From Pyropia yezoensis (lineage: Eukaryota; Rhodophyta; Bangiophyceae; Bangiales; Bangiaceae), in the NCBI GenBank assembly GCA_009829735.1, contig CM020620.1, positions 20,062,020 through 20,126,019 of the forward strand: DNA of 64,000 bases, read 5' to 3'. Below are positions 20,709 to 31,355 of this stretch, piece after piece (positions within the stretch are counted from its first letter, which is position 1; every line of letters starts with the position of its first letter). The position numbers and the translations under genes were made by a program. Below the pieces are notes generated by a model that saw nothing but the letters and a program-made list of their open reading frames with translations, had not been told where the DNA came from and searched no databases.

Positions 20709-21985
20709 GGCACAGCAGTGGCAGCGCGGGCGGCAGGAGGGGTCCACGGCGGTTGCGGCGGCCGCCACCCCCGGGGGTGGGCGGCCGGGTGGCGGTTTCC
20801 GGGGTGTCGGTCCCTGCGGCGGGGTGTGGCCAAGGGGCAGCGGCTGGGCAGGGAGCTGGCGCGGTGGCAGCTCCCCCCTCCTCTGGGTCAACCCCGTCCC
20901 TTGCCGACATTCGACCGTCCCCCCCCCCCCCCCCCCCCCACCCACCCCCTGCCACTCTCGTCCTTGCCTTCCCCCCCCCCCCCCCCCCCCCCCCGCGCGC
21001 CCCGCACCCCATGTGGTCGTTTCCCGCGCATGTGTGCCGGGGCTCTCTCTCCGCGACGCCATGTCAAGGGGGGGGACTCTCTGCTGGGGGTGTGGGGCGT
21101 GGGGGTGGCGCGGGGGGGTGGCGCCTCCCCCGGCAGCGGCGGCTGCGCAGCCACACGTCTGGGGGTGCGACGGAGGGGCGCCCTCTCTTTGTTGCACGAT
21201 GAACCCACAGGGGGTGGGGGGGGGGCGCCGGGGGCTGCGCGCGCCCCGGAGCCAGACCCGCCGGGCGGAAGAGGCGAAGCGCGTGCGTGGCAGGGCCATG
21301 TACATACACATGTACATACAAAGCGTCGCACAGGGCGGCGTGACGGTGGGACCAAAAACTCCCGCCGTCCACGTCCGCACCCCGCAGACACGGAGGTTGG
21401 TGGTGGTGGGGGGGCGGGGGGGGGGGGGGGGGGCGGTGGGGGGGTGGAGCTGCGACATTGCCATTGTTTGGGCGAGGGGTAACGCGGGGCGGGACGGGGA
21501 ACGCCGCGACGTGGGCGAGCCGCTTGTTCCAGTGCCACGCCGCGGGACACGACCGGGCGGCCGTGCCCCCAGCGACCGCTGGCCTGGCAGCCTGGCTCGC
21601 CCCTGCTGTGCTTGCCCCGCTTGCCTCTCCCGCCCAGTTATCTTTCTCACAGTTGCGCTGTGGGCAGCCACCTCCTTGCTGGCTACGTACGCCACACCTT
21701 CCCCCCCCCCCCCCCCAACTCCCTCCCCTTCCGTGCGTTCCTGGCGTAGGCTGCCCCGCACCGCCATTCCCAGTGCAGTGGCAGGACGCCTTGGTCGCTG
21801 CGGCCGCTGTCTGCTCCAGCCGCCGCGGGTGTATCGGTGACCCCGGCAGCGGCGGCGAGAGCGCACGCGTCACCACCGCCGACGGGACTTGACCCCGTTG
21901 CTGCGGTTTATAGCGGCCATCTCCCCCCCCCCCCCTCGCCCCCCCCCGCCCCCCCCCCTCGCTTTACTCACACCCGCTTTCATGC
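18990..21985. repeat. C/G homopolymer-rich low-complexity region
   Basis: Dense runs of 10-35 C or G alternating between strands, for example near 19297-19333 (C), 19410-19427 (G), 19598-19630 (C), 20920-20940 (C) and 20973-20994 (C). Every reading frame is open for long distances purely from composition, so the 200-500 codon frames here are not genes. The assembly length of each run is uncertain. Confidence 0.8.
20668..20706. repeat. (CAG)13 microsatellite
   Basis: Thirteen uninterrupted CAG units. Read on the plus strand they give poly-Ser, poly-Gln or poly-Ala depending on frame. No real gene is supported around it. Confidence 0.95.
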
Positions 21986-22098
21986 AGAGCGGTACCACCC
22001 CCCTCGGCGTCAACGGGGCGCACACCACGGCAACGGGACGGCGCAAGCACCCGCACTCTCCCGCGCTCCCCCCCCCCCACCCTGCGGGGTCTGGGGAG

Positions 22099-23340
22099 AT
22101 GAGCGGCTCAGGCAGTGGTGGCGGCGGCGGGTGGCCACGGCGGCTCAAGCCGCTGGCGCGGAGCCAGCTGGTGCTCACCTTCTTCACCGCCGTCGTGACG
22201 ATGGTGGCGACGATGGCGCTGATGACCTGGCGGGGGCCTGGCAGGGGGCCAGACGACCAGCTGGACCGTGACGCTGCGTACAGGAACCGCCGGGCGGAGA
22301 CGGCGGACCGGGTGGGCGCGCGGAGGGGGGACTACGGGGCCCCCGCGTCGGCCGCAGCGGCGGTGGCCGCCGCCGCCCCCGACGGGGGCCTCCGCCCCAC
22401 CATGGCTACTGCCCAGGTGGCGGCGGTCGCGCCCCCCCCCCCCGCCCCCCCTGTGGAGGCGGCGCCGGCCGCCCTCCCCCCCCCCACGGACGCCGCTGCG
22501 GCCGTCCATGACGCTGCGAGCGACACCCGCTACGGGGTGCTCCCCCCCCCCGGCCCCGACCGGGCGGCCTGGTGCGATGGCCCCCCGCGGTGCGTCATGG
22601 ATATGGGCTTCAACTCGGGGCAGGACACCCACTTTTACCTCGCCGACGGGTGGCGCGTCGTGGCGGTGGACGCCAACCCCGTGCTCATCGCGGCGGGGCG
22701 GCAGCGCTACGCGGACGCGCTGGCCAACGGCACGCTCGTGCTGGTGCCGTCGGGGCTCATCCCCGAGAGCGCCGTCGCGACAGCCGGCTCCAAGCTGACC
22801 TTCTTCAAGTCCAAGCTCGACAACGTGTGGTCCTCCTTTGACGCCCACTGGGGCTGCCGCCACCCCAACAACACGCCCCTCGAGGCGGGGGAGGCCATCA
22901 ACCCCGACTACTGCACGGAGATCCGGGTGCCGACGCGCACGTGCGCGGCGCTGGTGACCGAGTTTGGCACCCCCCTGTACCTCAAAATCGACATTGAGGG
23001 CCGCGACACGGCCTGCCTCGAGTCCCTGTGGACCCTCCCCGCCGAGCGCCGCCCCGACTACGTGTCGGTGGAGAACGTGACGCCCGCGCACATTGAGCTG
23101 CTGCGGGGGCTCGGCTACGGCCGCCAAAAGGTGGTGGACCAGCGCATCATCTACGACGCGTACGTGGGGCAGCCGTCCCTCCTCGGCAACAGCGGGCCGT
23201 TTGGCGACGCCGCCATTGACACGGTGCGGGGGCAGGGGTGGGCGAGCGCCGCCGAGCTGAACGCCCGCCTTCCCCTACCAGACAAGGTGGGGGGGGTGGG
23301 CCGGTGGTACGACCTCCACGGCAAGCGGGACGGGCTGTGA
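22099..23340 (+). CDS. membrane-anchored FkbM-type methyltransferase, 413 aa
   Basis: The frame is open further upstream, but only as low-complexity Pro/His sequence, so I choose the ATG at 22099 (MSGSGSGGGGGWPRRLKPLA). A basic N-terminus precedes one hydrophobic span (LVLTFFTAVVTMVATMALMTW, residues ~24-44): a type II signal anchor, typical of Golgi enzymes. A Pro/Ala/Gly linker (~60-155) leads to the FkbM fold: MDMGFNSGQDTHFYLADGW (SAM motif I), VVAVDANPVLI (acidic residue for SAM ribose), and YLKIDIEGRDTACLESL (the conserved D-x-E-G block). FkbM enzymes O-methylate sugars and polyketides. With this topology a luminal glycan methyltransferase is plausible, perhaps for sulfated cell-wall polysaccharide. 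Family: confident. Substrate: inference. Confidence 0.88.
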   Translation: MSGSGSGGGGGWPRRLKPLARSQLVLTFFTAVVTMVATMALMTWRGPGRGPDDQLDRDAAYRNRRAETADRVGARRGDYGAPASAAAAVAAAAPDGGLRPTMATAQVAAVAPPPPAPPVEAAPAALPPPTDAAAAVHDAASDTRYGVLPPPGPDRAAWCDGPPRCVMDMGFNSGQDTHFYLADGWRVVAVDANPVLIAAGRQRYADALANGTLVLVPSGLIPESAVATAGSKLTFFKSKLDNVWSSFDAHWGCRHPNNTPLEAGEAINPDYCTEIRVPTRTCAALVTEFGTPLYLKIDIEGRDTACLESLWTLPAERRPDYVSVENVTPAHIELLRGLGYGRQKVVDQRIIYDAYVGQPSLLGNSGPFGDAAIDTVRGQGWASAAELNARLPLPDKVGGVGRWYDLHGKRDGL

Positions 23341-24444
23341 AGGGGGGGGAGCACAGCCACCAACAGGGGGGTGGGCGGGGAGGGGGGGATCACAGCTCGA
23401 GCGTCACTCGTGTACAAATGATCAAGCAAGCAAAATGAATACAACGACAACGGTCACGGCAGCGGTTATCTACGACCCGCGGGTGTGATTTTTTTAGAGA
23501 GCAGCTGTCTGGGGGTGGTCGGGCACTCGGCGTGCAAAGAGGGTCGTGGGACGTCTAGGGAAGCGGAGAGGGGCGCCCCGGCTCCTCCTCTGGACGGCAG
23601 CCCGCTCACGGAGGTAGTGTAGAGTGGCGTCGAGGCCTCGGGGCTACACAACCCTGCCGCCGTGTATTCTGACTGCAAGCAGCCCCCCGCCCGCCGTGCC
23701 TTTCAAGGCGCTCACCGTTCCCCCGGCCGCCCGAGGATGCTCCCCCACCGCCGTGCCGACGCCGTCGCGGGGTGGCCTCCCATCCTTCCTCCCCACGCCC
23801 CCGCTCCGCTACTCTCGCCTGCGCCACGCGTGTTGGACGAAGCGCCGTGGAGGCGGGCAAGGGGTGGAGGGCTGTGGGTGATGGCCAGATACCGCCGTCA
23901 CAACCACCACGGTCCATCAGGACTGCAGCGGCTGTTACGACCTGACCGCCATCATCATGACAGGGCGGTGCTCCAGGTCGCGCAACTAAATAGGCAAGGC
24001 GGTCTGGGCGTCATCCTCCGTCCTCTACTGCCATTCAGGAATCGCAGCCTCCTGCTACTTTTGGCTCGGAACCTTCCTGCCACGTGGCTGGTTCGTCAAG
24101 TTTTTCAAACAATTAGTGGTATCTCGGCTGTGCCATTCCACTGGCGGGCGCACCATGAGGGACTGGTCACAGCCAGAGCTCGGACGCCCCGCCGTCGCGA
24201 CGACGTGTGCGGGCTGCCTCGCGTGCGCCCCACCGCCGCGCCAGGGTCATTGGCCTGGCCGCCTCGACGCCGGCGTTGCTTGTTCATTTGCCTTCCAAAC
24301 CTGGTCCTTTGGCGTGCTAGCCGCAAGCAGGAAGGGAGACCTCGTCGGCTGCCTTTCCCTGCCCGCCGCTTTGCCGCTGCGCAGACTCTTGTTGGAGCTC
24401 TGGCGGTGGCGTCCGCTTGCCCTTGACCAACCGCCGCTGGCCGG
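23341..24444. other. intergenic, no gene seen
   Basis: Spacer between the FkbM gene and citramalate synthase, both on the plus strand. Overlapping frames on both strands are Arg/Pro-rich. It should hold the 3' end signals of the first gene and the promoter of the second, but no single site can be pinned down. Confidence 0.5.
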
Positions 24445-24453
24445 GTGGCAGCC

Positions 24454-26823
24454 ATGGAGGCGTACGTTGCCCCCCCGGTGCGGGTGCACGCCGCTGTGGG
24501 CGCTGCCGCCGACTCGCGGGCAACGGCGGGGGCGTGGCCACCCTCGCGGGGGGTGGCTGCTGCTGCCGCCGCCCCGTTGGGCGTGGCCCGCCCGGCGCGG
24601 GCCGCCCGCGTCGGCGGCCAGTGGCCGCGGCGGCGGTGCTCGCTGGCAGCGGCTCACGGGCGGCGGGGGCGGCCGGCCGCCCAGCGGGGGGTGGTGGTCG
24701 CATCTGTAGGTGGAGAGGTGCCGTCGTCGACGACGGGTGGGTCGGGCGCCGCCGCCGCCACGGCCGCCACCAGCGGCCCCGCGGGCGCCGCCCTGGACGC
24801 CCCCTGCGACACGGAGGTGCTCCTGTACGACACAACACTGCGGGATGGCACGCAGCAAGAAGGCATCTCCCTGTCGGTGATGGACAAGCTGCGGGTGGTG
24901 GAAAAGCTGGACCACTTTGGAGTGGACTACATTGAAGGTATGGCCGCCGGCGCGGGTGCTTGCGGTGGCCATGTTGGGTGCCGAAGGGCGAGCAGGGGGG
25001 GGGGGCGGACGCCTAGAGTGACAGCGGCGGGCCTGACATTTGGTCGCGTGCCACTTGTGGGGTCAAGCTCTGCTGCGTGGGGTGTTGGCCGCTTGGGTCC
25101 AGAGACCTGGTGGGCCATGTATCGGCTGCTGACCTGAGCTTGTACTGTCGATTTTTCCTGTCATCCCTGACCCTGTTTATCTGATGGTATTCTCCTCTCC
25201 CCTCTAGGCGGCTGGCCAGGCTCTAATGCGAAGGACGCCGAGTTCTTTGACCGTGCCGCCACTCTTTCCCTTAGCAACGCTCGTCTCGTCGCGTTTGGGT
25301 CCACCCGTCACAAGTCAGCCACCCCCGACAGCGACGCCAACCTGGCGGCCCTGCTCGACTCGGGCGCCCCCGTCCTGACGCTCGTTGGCAAGGCTTGCGC
25401 CTATCAGGTGCGTGTTGTCTTGGGCGCCACCCCTCAAGAAAACCTGGATATGATTGGCTCGTCGGTGGCGCACCTCAAGGCCGCAGAGCGGGAGGTGATG
25501 CTCGACGCAGAGCACTTTTTTGATGGCTACAAGGCCGACCCCGCGTATGCACTTGAGTGCGTCGCCGCTGCCGTGGCAGCTGGCGTCGACGCTGTGGTGC
25601 TGTGTGACACCAACGGCGGGTGCACCCCGTGGGAGGTGGGCACCATCACCGCCGCCGTTGGCGCCGCGTTCCCGGGCCTCCGCCTTGGCATCCACTGTCA
25701 CAATGACTGTGGGATGGCGGTGGCGAATTCGGTGGCGGCCGTGCGCGCGCTGTCAGGTACGACCTGCGGGTGCGTGGTGCAGGGCACTATCAATGGATAT
25801 GGCGAGCGCACCGGAAATGCCAACCTCACCACTATCATCCCGGTGCTAGGCCTCAAACTGGGGGTCCCGCTTCGGGTGGCCATGGCGTCGCTGACGTCCG
25901 TGTCCCGGTTTGTCGACGAGGTGGCCAATGTGCCGCAGGTTGGGGGCGCCCCGTTTGTTGGCGCCTCGGCGTTTGCCCACAAGGGCGGCATTCACGTGGC
26001 GGCGGTGCTCAAGGACGCCGACACGTACCAGCACGTGGACCCGGGGGTGGTGGGAAACGCCACCCGGGTGCTCGTGTCGGAGCTGTCGGGGCGGGGAAAC
26101 CTGTTGTCAAAGGCGAGGGAGCTGGGGCTCCTCCGCGAGGACGCTTCGGTTGCCGAGGTGGACGCCTGGGGCGCCCGCGCGCGCAACGTGCTGGGACAGG
26201 TCAAGGCGCTGGAACACGCGGGCTGTACCTTTGAGGCGGCTGAGGCGTCGGTGGAGCTGATGCTTCGGCGGTCGGCCGACGGGTACCGCTCACCCTTTGC
26301 CATGCTGGACTTCTCCGTCCTGACTGGCCTGCGCAGCGGCGGTGGTCCTGGTGCCAGCGGCGAGGCGGACACGGTGACGCGGGCGACGATCAAATTGGAG
26401 CTCCTGGGCGGCGACGGTGCCAGCGGCGACGCCTGTCCCATCCGTGTGTGCTTGGAGGTGGGCGAAGGCAATGGCCCCGTCGACGCGGTCAATGCGGCAC
26501 TGCAGCGGGCACTCCGCGGCGCCTACGAGGTGCTGGGTGAGGTCTTCCTTAGCGACTATAAGGTGCGGATCCTCGACGCGGAGCGGGCGACCGCTGCCAC
26601 CACCCGGGTAATGGTGGAGATGCGCGACGGGCCGCGGTCGTGGACGACCGTCGGGGCGCACCCCAACATTATCGTGGCGAGCGTGCAGGCGCTGCTGGAT
26701 GGGTACGAGTACGTGCTCGCCCGGCGGATGCCCGAGTGCGCAGGCGGGTACGCGGACGTCCCAGAGGCAGATGAGGCCGTGTCCGAAGGGGCCGGGCTGG
26801 GCGTGCCCGTCTCGGCGCACTAG
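24454..26823 (+). CDS. cimA: citramalate synthase, plastid-type, two exons (24454-24937, 25208-26823)
   Basis: Joins pyruvate and acetyl-CoA to (R)-citramalate, the first step of the threonine-independent route to isoleucine. Spliced length is about 699 residues from the ATG at 24454 (24445 is an alternative). The N-terminal ~115 residues are Ala/Arg/Gly-rich and acid-poor, like a plastid transit peptide. The catalytic HMGL-like domain begins with [15 protein letters not shown], whose Asp binds the metal. The intron falls in the codon before [13 protein letters not shown], a signature of citramalate rather than isopropylmalate synthases. The HxH metal site is [12 protein letters not shown], then [14 protein letters not shown]-terminal LeuA-type regulatory dimer domain (~residues 560-680) implies feedback control, in known enzymes by isoleucine. 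The stop is TAG. Confidence 0.93.
24938..25207 (+). other. 270-bp GT-AG intron of citramalate synthase
   Basis: Donor GAAG|GTATGG and acceptor CCTCTAG|GCGGC. Removing it joins GAA-G to GC-GGC and restores the family signature Ile-Glu-Gly-Gly-Trp-Pro-Gly in frame. A pyrimidine-rich tract (TATTCTCCTCTCCCCTCTAG) precedes the acceptor. The intron is phase 1. Confidence 0.95.
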
Positions 26824-27597
26824 GCGACGACTGGTGAGCATGGGGGGGGGTGGTGGGGGGGCGTGGGCTCTGCCGGTGCGCAGGCCCCTGGGGGGGGGGA
26901 TGCCGTCCGCCTGTGGTGTAATATGGGTCATGGGGGTTTAAGTGGTCTGGGGGAGGGGGGGCGGGGCAGGGGAGGCGGGGTGGATGACTTTCGTTTCACG
27001 CCGTTCATGTCGGGTGCGCGCTTCCGCAGCCGGCGCCACGCCGTTCAGCCGGCGCCACGCCGTTCGTAACGGTCGCCACATGGCTGGCGCGGCGCCGTGT
27101 GGGTCGGCGACCTGTGGGCGTGGTGATGAGTACGCGTGCGACGTGCGTGGCCGCTGCCACCGACGGGGACCACGCTCCGCCGCCACTGCTCGGTAGTGGA
27201 GCGGCCACCCGCCGAGGCCGCGTGGTTTGGCGCCTGTGTGCGGGAGGGGAGGTGGCCGCGACAGCGCCCTGCCTGGCAAGACACCCCGCGAGCACCACAC
27301 TCATGCGCCTCGGCACGCAGCTCATCTCATGAGCGGCACAAAAAAAAAAGACTGATGTCGCACACACTCTTTGGTAGATAAGCTGTAGGCCAAGCCCACC
27401 AACTGTCGTGCCTTCCGCGGTGCTATTAAGGCGCCCCTCTCGCCCTCGCACACACCCACCCCCGCCCCCCCCCAATTCACAGAAGTCCGTTCATGTACTG
27501 GGGCACGTCCCGCACTCCCGCGTCGGCCACTTCCCACCGTCGCCGTCCCCCCCGGGATTCAAAGAGCGAGGATTGTATACCTCGCATCGACCATTCC
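26824..27597. other. intergenic, no gene seen
   Basis: Downstream of citramalate synthase. It contains G runs and a short A10 run near 27340. Frames are short and overlap on both strands. A possible minus-strand gene ends at 27598. Confidence 0.45.
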
Positions 27598-28110
27598 TCA
27601 CTCCGCAATCACGCGCAGGAGGGAGACGGCGCCCACGTCGCCCAGGTCCAGCACCAGCCCCCGATGGGAGTCTGCAGTGGTGCTCGACGCCAGGGCCGAG
27701 GCCCGCCATCAGCGGCTCCAGCCCCGCAACCCTGCCGGTCAGCTAGTACAGCGCCTTGCACGCGACGTGTTCTTATCTGCCGCGTCTTGCGCGTTGCGAG
27801 CGTCTGAGGCGCTTCCGCTACGTCGGCAGCAGCCGCGGCGGCGCCCGCATGACGGCCGCCGCCCCTGCTGCCCGCCCTCACGCCGTCCTATCCCCCCCCC
27901 CCCCCCCGCCGCCAGATGACAGAACGCCGTGCCCAACCAATCCACCGGCTGGTCCTGCCAGCCCCCCCCCACCACCCTCACGTCGAGGGGACCTCCCAGA
28001 CATCCACGGGCTGCAAAGGCCGCCTCGAGGCGGGCACGGACGTCGAGCGCGGGCGCGGACAGGTCAAAGAGGGACTCTTGGGCAGGCGCAGCCGCTCGCG
28101 GCTGCTGCGC
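27598..28110 (-). CDS. possible 3' part of a minus-strand gene, frame broken
   Basis: Two minus-strand segments look coding. One (about 28090-27920) reads SLFDLSAPALDVRARLEAAF then VRVVGGGWQDQPVDWLGTAF. The other (about 27690-27598) reads ADSHRGLVLDLGDVGAVSLL and ends Arg-Val-Ile-Ala-Glu-stop at 27598. They lie in different frames, separated by a 12-base G run (minus strand) at ~27893-27904 that could cause the shift, or by an intron. No family is recognised and the 5' end cannot be placed. Confidence 0.28.
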
Positions 28111-29809
28111 CCCTCGGTGGGCGCGCCGTTGGCCCGCCCCTTCCCCGCGGGCGCGGCCCGGCGGCCGGCCCACGGCGCGTCCGTGGCGGCGGCCGCCGCC
28201 ACCGCGGCGCGGCGCGGCAATGGGAGGCGGCCCGTCGAGGCCGATGCGCGCCCGTCGCGGCGGCGACCGCCTCGGCCGCGACGGTGTGCACGCGGCGGCC
28301 GCGGTGGCGTGCCGCGGCGCATGCGGGCCACGGCGGACGAGGTCCACGTAGCGGGCGGCCGCCGCCGGCGCGGGACCCCTGCGGACGCCGCCCCCCGCTG
28401 GTGGGCGCGTCCGAAGAGGAGTCGCCACCAGCCAACCCGCCCCGCCCGCCACGCCGCAGTCGTCCCGGGCGGGGTCTCGTCGCGGAGCGCCGCCGCGGCA
28501 AAGCTCCGCCCCACTGGCCCCTCACACTTCTTCCTCCCCCCCAGGGCCCTCCTCCCGGCCGTCCCCCGTCTGGGACTCTGCCTGTCTCGGACCCTCCCCG
28601 CTGGTGGAGGGTCCTCCCATCCCGCCGCCATGCACGCCAGTGTCCTCCCCGCAGGGCGCGCGGGCACGCTCAGCGCCGCAGCCACGCGGTGCGGCGCCCC
28701 TCCCCCCTTATCCCTTCACGCGTCGCTGGGCGTCGGCCGTGTGGCGGGCGGCGCCGACGCGCGGTTGGCGTTGTACGAAGGCGAGGGCAATGAAGCGTTT
28801 TTAGGGGGCAGTTGCTGTCGGCCGCGGGGGCACGCTGCCCGCCACGGGCAACAGCCACCCCCACCGGCCACCCCGCCCGTTACGCCCATCCGCCACGCCC
28901 TTCCCGTCTAGTGGCGTGTCAGGCCGTGTGTGGGAGGGAGACATAGGCTGCACCCCCCCCCGACCCCGGCCTGACCCTCTTTGTCCGTACTGACCCCCGA
29001 CCGTGACCACCCCGCCGCGCCGCCTCCCCGTCGAGCTCTGCTGCCGGCCAGGGACACGCCAGCGGCGGCCGCCGCCCGCGCCGAGGAGGCATTGGCAGGG
29101 CATGCACGCAGGTAGGCATGCAGGCAGTGGGCCACGGGCCGCCAACTACCCGCGATGAGGAGGAGACGGGAGCGACCCATGATAACCCTCTGTGGGGTCA
29201 ATCCGTGTGGGGTCGGTGGCTGCACTGCGGGCGGCCGCCACTCATCGTCTGCGCCCCACGGCCGATCGGCCCCGCCAACGGCTGCAAAGTTGGCCAGCGG
29301 AACTGGTTGGGTTTCTGCAGCTGGCCTGCAGGGGCAGATGGACACATTGCAGCTGGCTTGGGCCCTGCGCAGTGGGGTCTAAAGAGGGACCACCGATTTC
29401 TTGCATTCCGGGTGTTTTCCTCTTGCGCAAGATTTTGCAACCCCCACTCAGTGCTTGAAGAACGTCGATTTTGAGGACTAAATTTGCTTTACGCTTCCAG
29501 ATGCAAATTGCACAAGCCCGCATGGATGGTGCTTGTCTGCGCCGGAAGCGCACGACCCTCAGCTTCCTTGTGGTATCGAAAGAACAACTTGCGAGCTTGT
29601 GAAGCGCTCCCTGAAGAGGAAATGGAAAAAGTTACATCTGGGATCTGTTCTGCACAGCAAGCACTGCACACACAAGCAACGGACGATGCAGGTCTGTATC
29701 CCACTGCAGGGCGCCCCCAGAGCAGGAACAAAATTCTCCCAGCATTCCGTTTGGAACTGCGACCAGTCATATGTTCTCAATCGTGACAGCGGAGTCATCC
29801 GGGCCGTTC
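28111..29809. other. intergenic, no gene seen
   Basis: Arg/Pro/Gly-rich overlapping frames on both strands to about 29100, then more balanced DNA. No domain, tRNA or repeat was recognised. The sequence from ~29240 becomes AT-richer toward the MITE. Confidence 0.4.
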
Positions 29810-30275
29810 TATTGCTGTTCTCCCAATTTTGGCCGATCCGGACAAGAACAACACTGCATGAACAACTGTGTGAGCCAATCGCGTGCTGGCAGGTGAGGGC
29901 GAGCCAATCGCGTGCTCTAGGAGCCCGATCGCCCAGAGCAGACGATTGGCTGCAGCCACAGTGGGCCTGTTACCAATCGCTGATTGGTCGAAACACTGTT
30001 GTTCTCTCGGCTGAGATCGCCGAAGATTCCCCCCACATCGGCTCGTTCCTCTCCGGAACAGTTGTCCAGCTTGTCTTGGTGTCTGTTCCACTCAGGTTCT
30101 CCCCTCCATGTGCTCGGAGTCCCGGGAAAGTTGCAGATCTTACTGTTTGCACAACAATGGAGGCTGATTCGGAGCTCTCATTGGTCAGAAAGGCATCCTG
30201 TGAGGCATGTCATTGGTCAGTGGACTGTTGTTCTTGTTCTTGTCCGGATCGGCCAAAATTGGGAGAACTGCAATA
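29810..30275 (+). mobile_element. MITE copy 2, 466 bp with ~48-bp terminal inverted repeats
   Basis: The left end TATTGCTGTTCTCCCAATTT and the right end (inverse TATTGCAGTTCTCCCAATTT) continue through TTGGCCGATCCGGACAAGAA. The interior is homologous to MITE copy 1 (13950-14403) in opposite orientation; shared blocks include an AAACACTSTTGTT segment and CATTGGYCAGARAGGCA. It has no coding capacity and no clear target duplication. Confidence 0.88.
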
Positions 30276-30486
30276 CTGGACACTAGCGGAGAAAGAGTAA
30301 GGATCAGTCGCGGGAGATTTTTCGCTCGTGCCGAAGACCACGGCCGACCTGGGTTGTCCTCTTGTTGTGCCCTGCAAGAAGTTGCGCTGCGCAGCAATCT
30401 CAGGAATCTTTCTTGCGCCCGCGATGCAAACTCAGCGTCGCTAAAAGCAAGGTTTCGGGCCAGGACCCCGCTTGCTCGTGGTCCTG

Positions 30487-30983
30487 TGTTGTGAAGCCTT
30501 CGTAGATCCGCCGCACCGCCTAGAGCAGCAAGTATGAGGGGACCGGTATGGGGGCGGTCAGCGCACGGCAGGGACCAGCAGCCACGCGGCGAGTGGCTGT
30601 GAGGCCCAGCACCATACGGGGGCATATTGGCAGCGGGGTCCCGGCCACAGGATAAGCGGTGTGCCGACCTGGGGTGGGCGCTTTGGCACCACACAGAGGG
30701 AGAGCAGCCAACCTGCCTTTGTGGCAGGGAGGGGCCGAGCCTGGGAGGGCAGCGCGCGAGGGAAGCGCCGTGCGAGCGGGCGTGCCTGCGGGTGTGCGGG
30801 CGCCGCCTGGAGGGAGCGTGAGTATATCTAGTCGTGCCGTGGGGACTAGCCCCGCGGCCGCGTTGAGAGGACAAGCCTTTCTACCTTTTTTGGAGACAAC
30901 CCCCCCGACACTGACACCGCGGGGGTACTGAGCGCGCACACGCCAAGTCGGCGGTGCGGCGGATCTACGAAGGCTTCACAACA
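30487..30983 (+). repeat. copia 5' LTR, 497 bp
   Basis: Begins TGTTGTGAAGCC and ends GGCTTCACAACA. The two ends are perfect inverted copies of each other over 34 bp (30487-30520 and 30950-30983), unusually long for LTR termini. A primer site follows two bases later. A TATA-like TGAGTATATC lies near 30820. Confidence 0.8.
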
Positions 30984-30985
30984 GC

Positions 30986-30997
30986 TTATGGGCCCAG
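30986..30997 (+). other. copia primer binding site, half-tRNA-iMet type
   Basis: TTATGGGCCCAG is exactly complementary to the anticodon-stem region of eukaryotic initiator tRNA-Met (CTGGGCCCATAA). It sits two bases after the LTR end. Drosophila copia and related elements use this internal half-tRNA primer rather than the tRNA 3' end. Confidence 0.85.
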
Positions 30998-31355
30998 GCC
31001 AACCCTACGGTCTGAACGAGTCACCTGTTACCTGGACGACGCGTGCGCGGTCACGCGCGCGCAACGGGGAAGCGGGTCGGGAACGCTCCCCAGCGGTTGC
31101 TCACCTGTCTCCGGCAGGTGCAGACACGAGCGGCCAGTCAACGGTCGCTGTCGGCGTGGCATTGGACGGCCAGCTGATTATTACGGTGCGCGGCACGGAC
31201 GGCAGCAAGATCACCTGCTGGTTCGGTGCGGACGGATCTGTCACCGGAACGCTGCGGCACCTGGACTAAGTGTGCGGCAACTGACTCACCCTCGAGCAAG
31301 GCAGCAACGTCACCAAAGGGTGTGACGTCACCTCGCCCGACGGGCGGGTGCAGCC

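Noticed and set aside
19196-21866. Open frames of 250-517 codons on both strands
   Set aside because: They arise from C/G homopolymers; several overlap in all frames, translate to Pro/Gly/Arg strings and lack any domain.
23662-24426. 254-codon plus-strand frame before citramalate synthase
   Set aside because: Arg/Pro/His-rich with no domain, overlapped by equally long frames on the other strand.
27739-28911. Several 230-345 codon overlapping frames
   Set aside because: Mostly Arg/Pro/Gly composition. Only two short minus-strand stretches look coding, and these are listed at low confidence.
30487-30983. Stand-alone MITE instead of an LTR
   Set aside because: The 34-bp inverted ends would fit, but no target duplication flanks it and a copia-type primer site follows two bases after its end with gag-pol downstream. 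LTR is the better reading.
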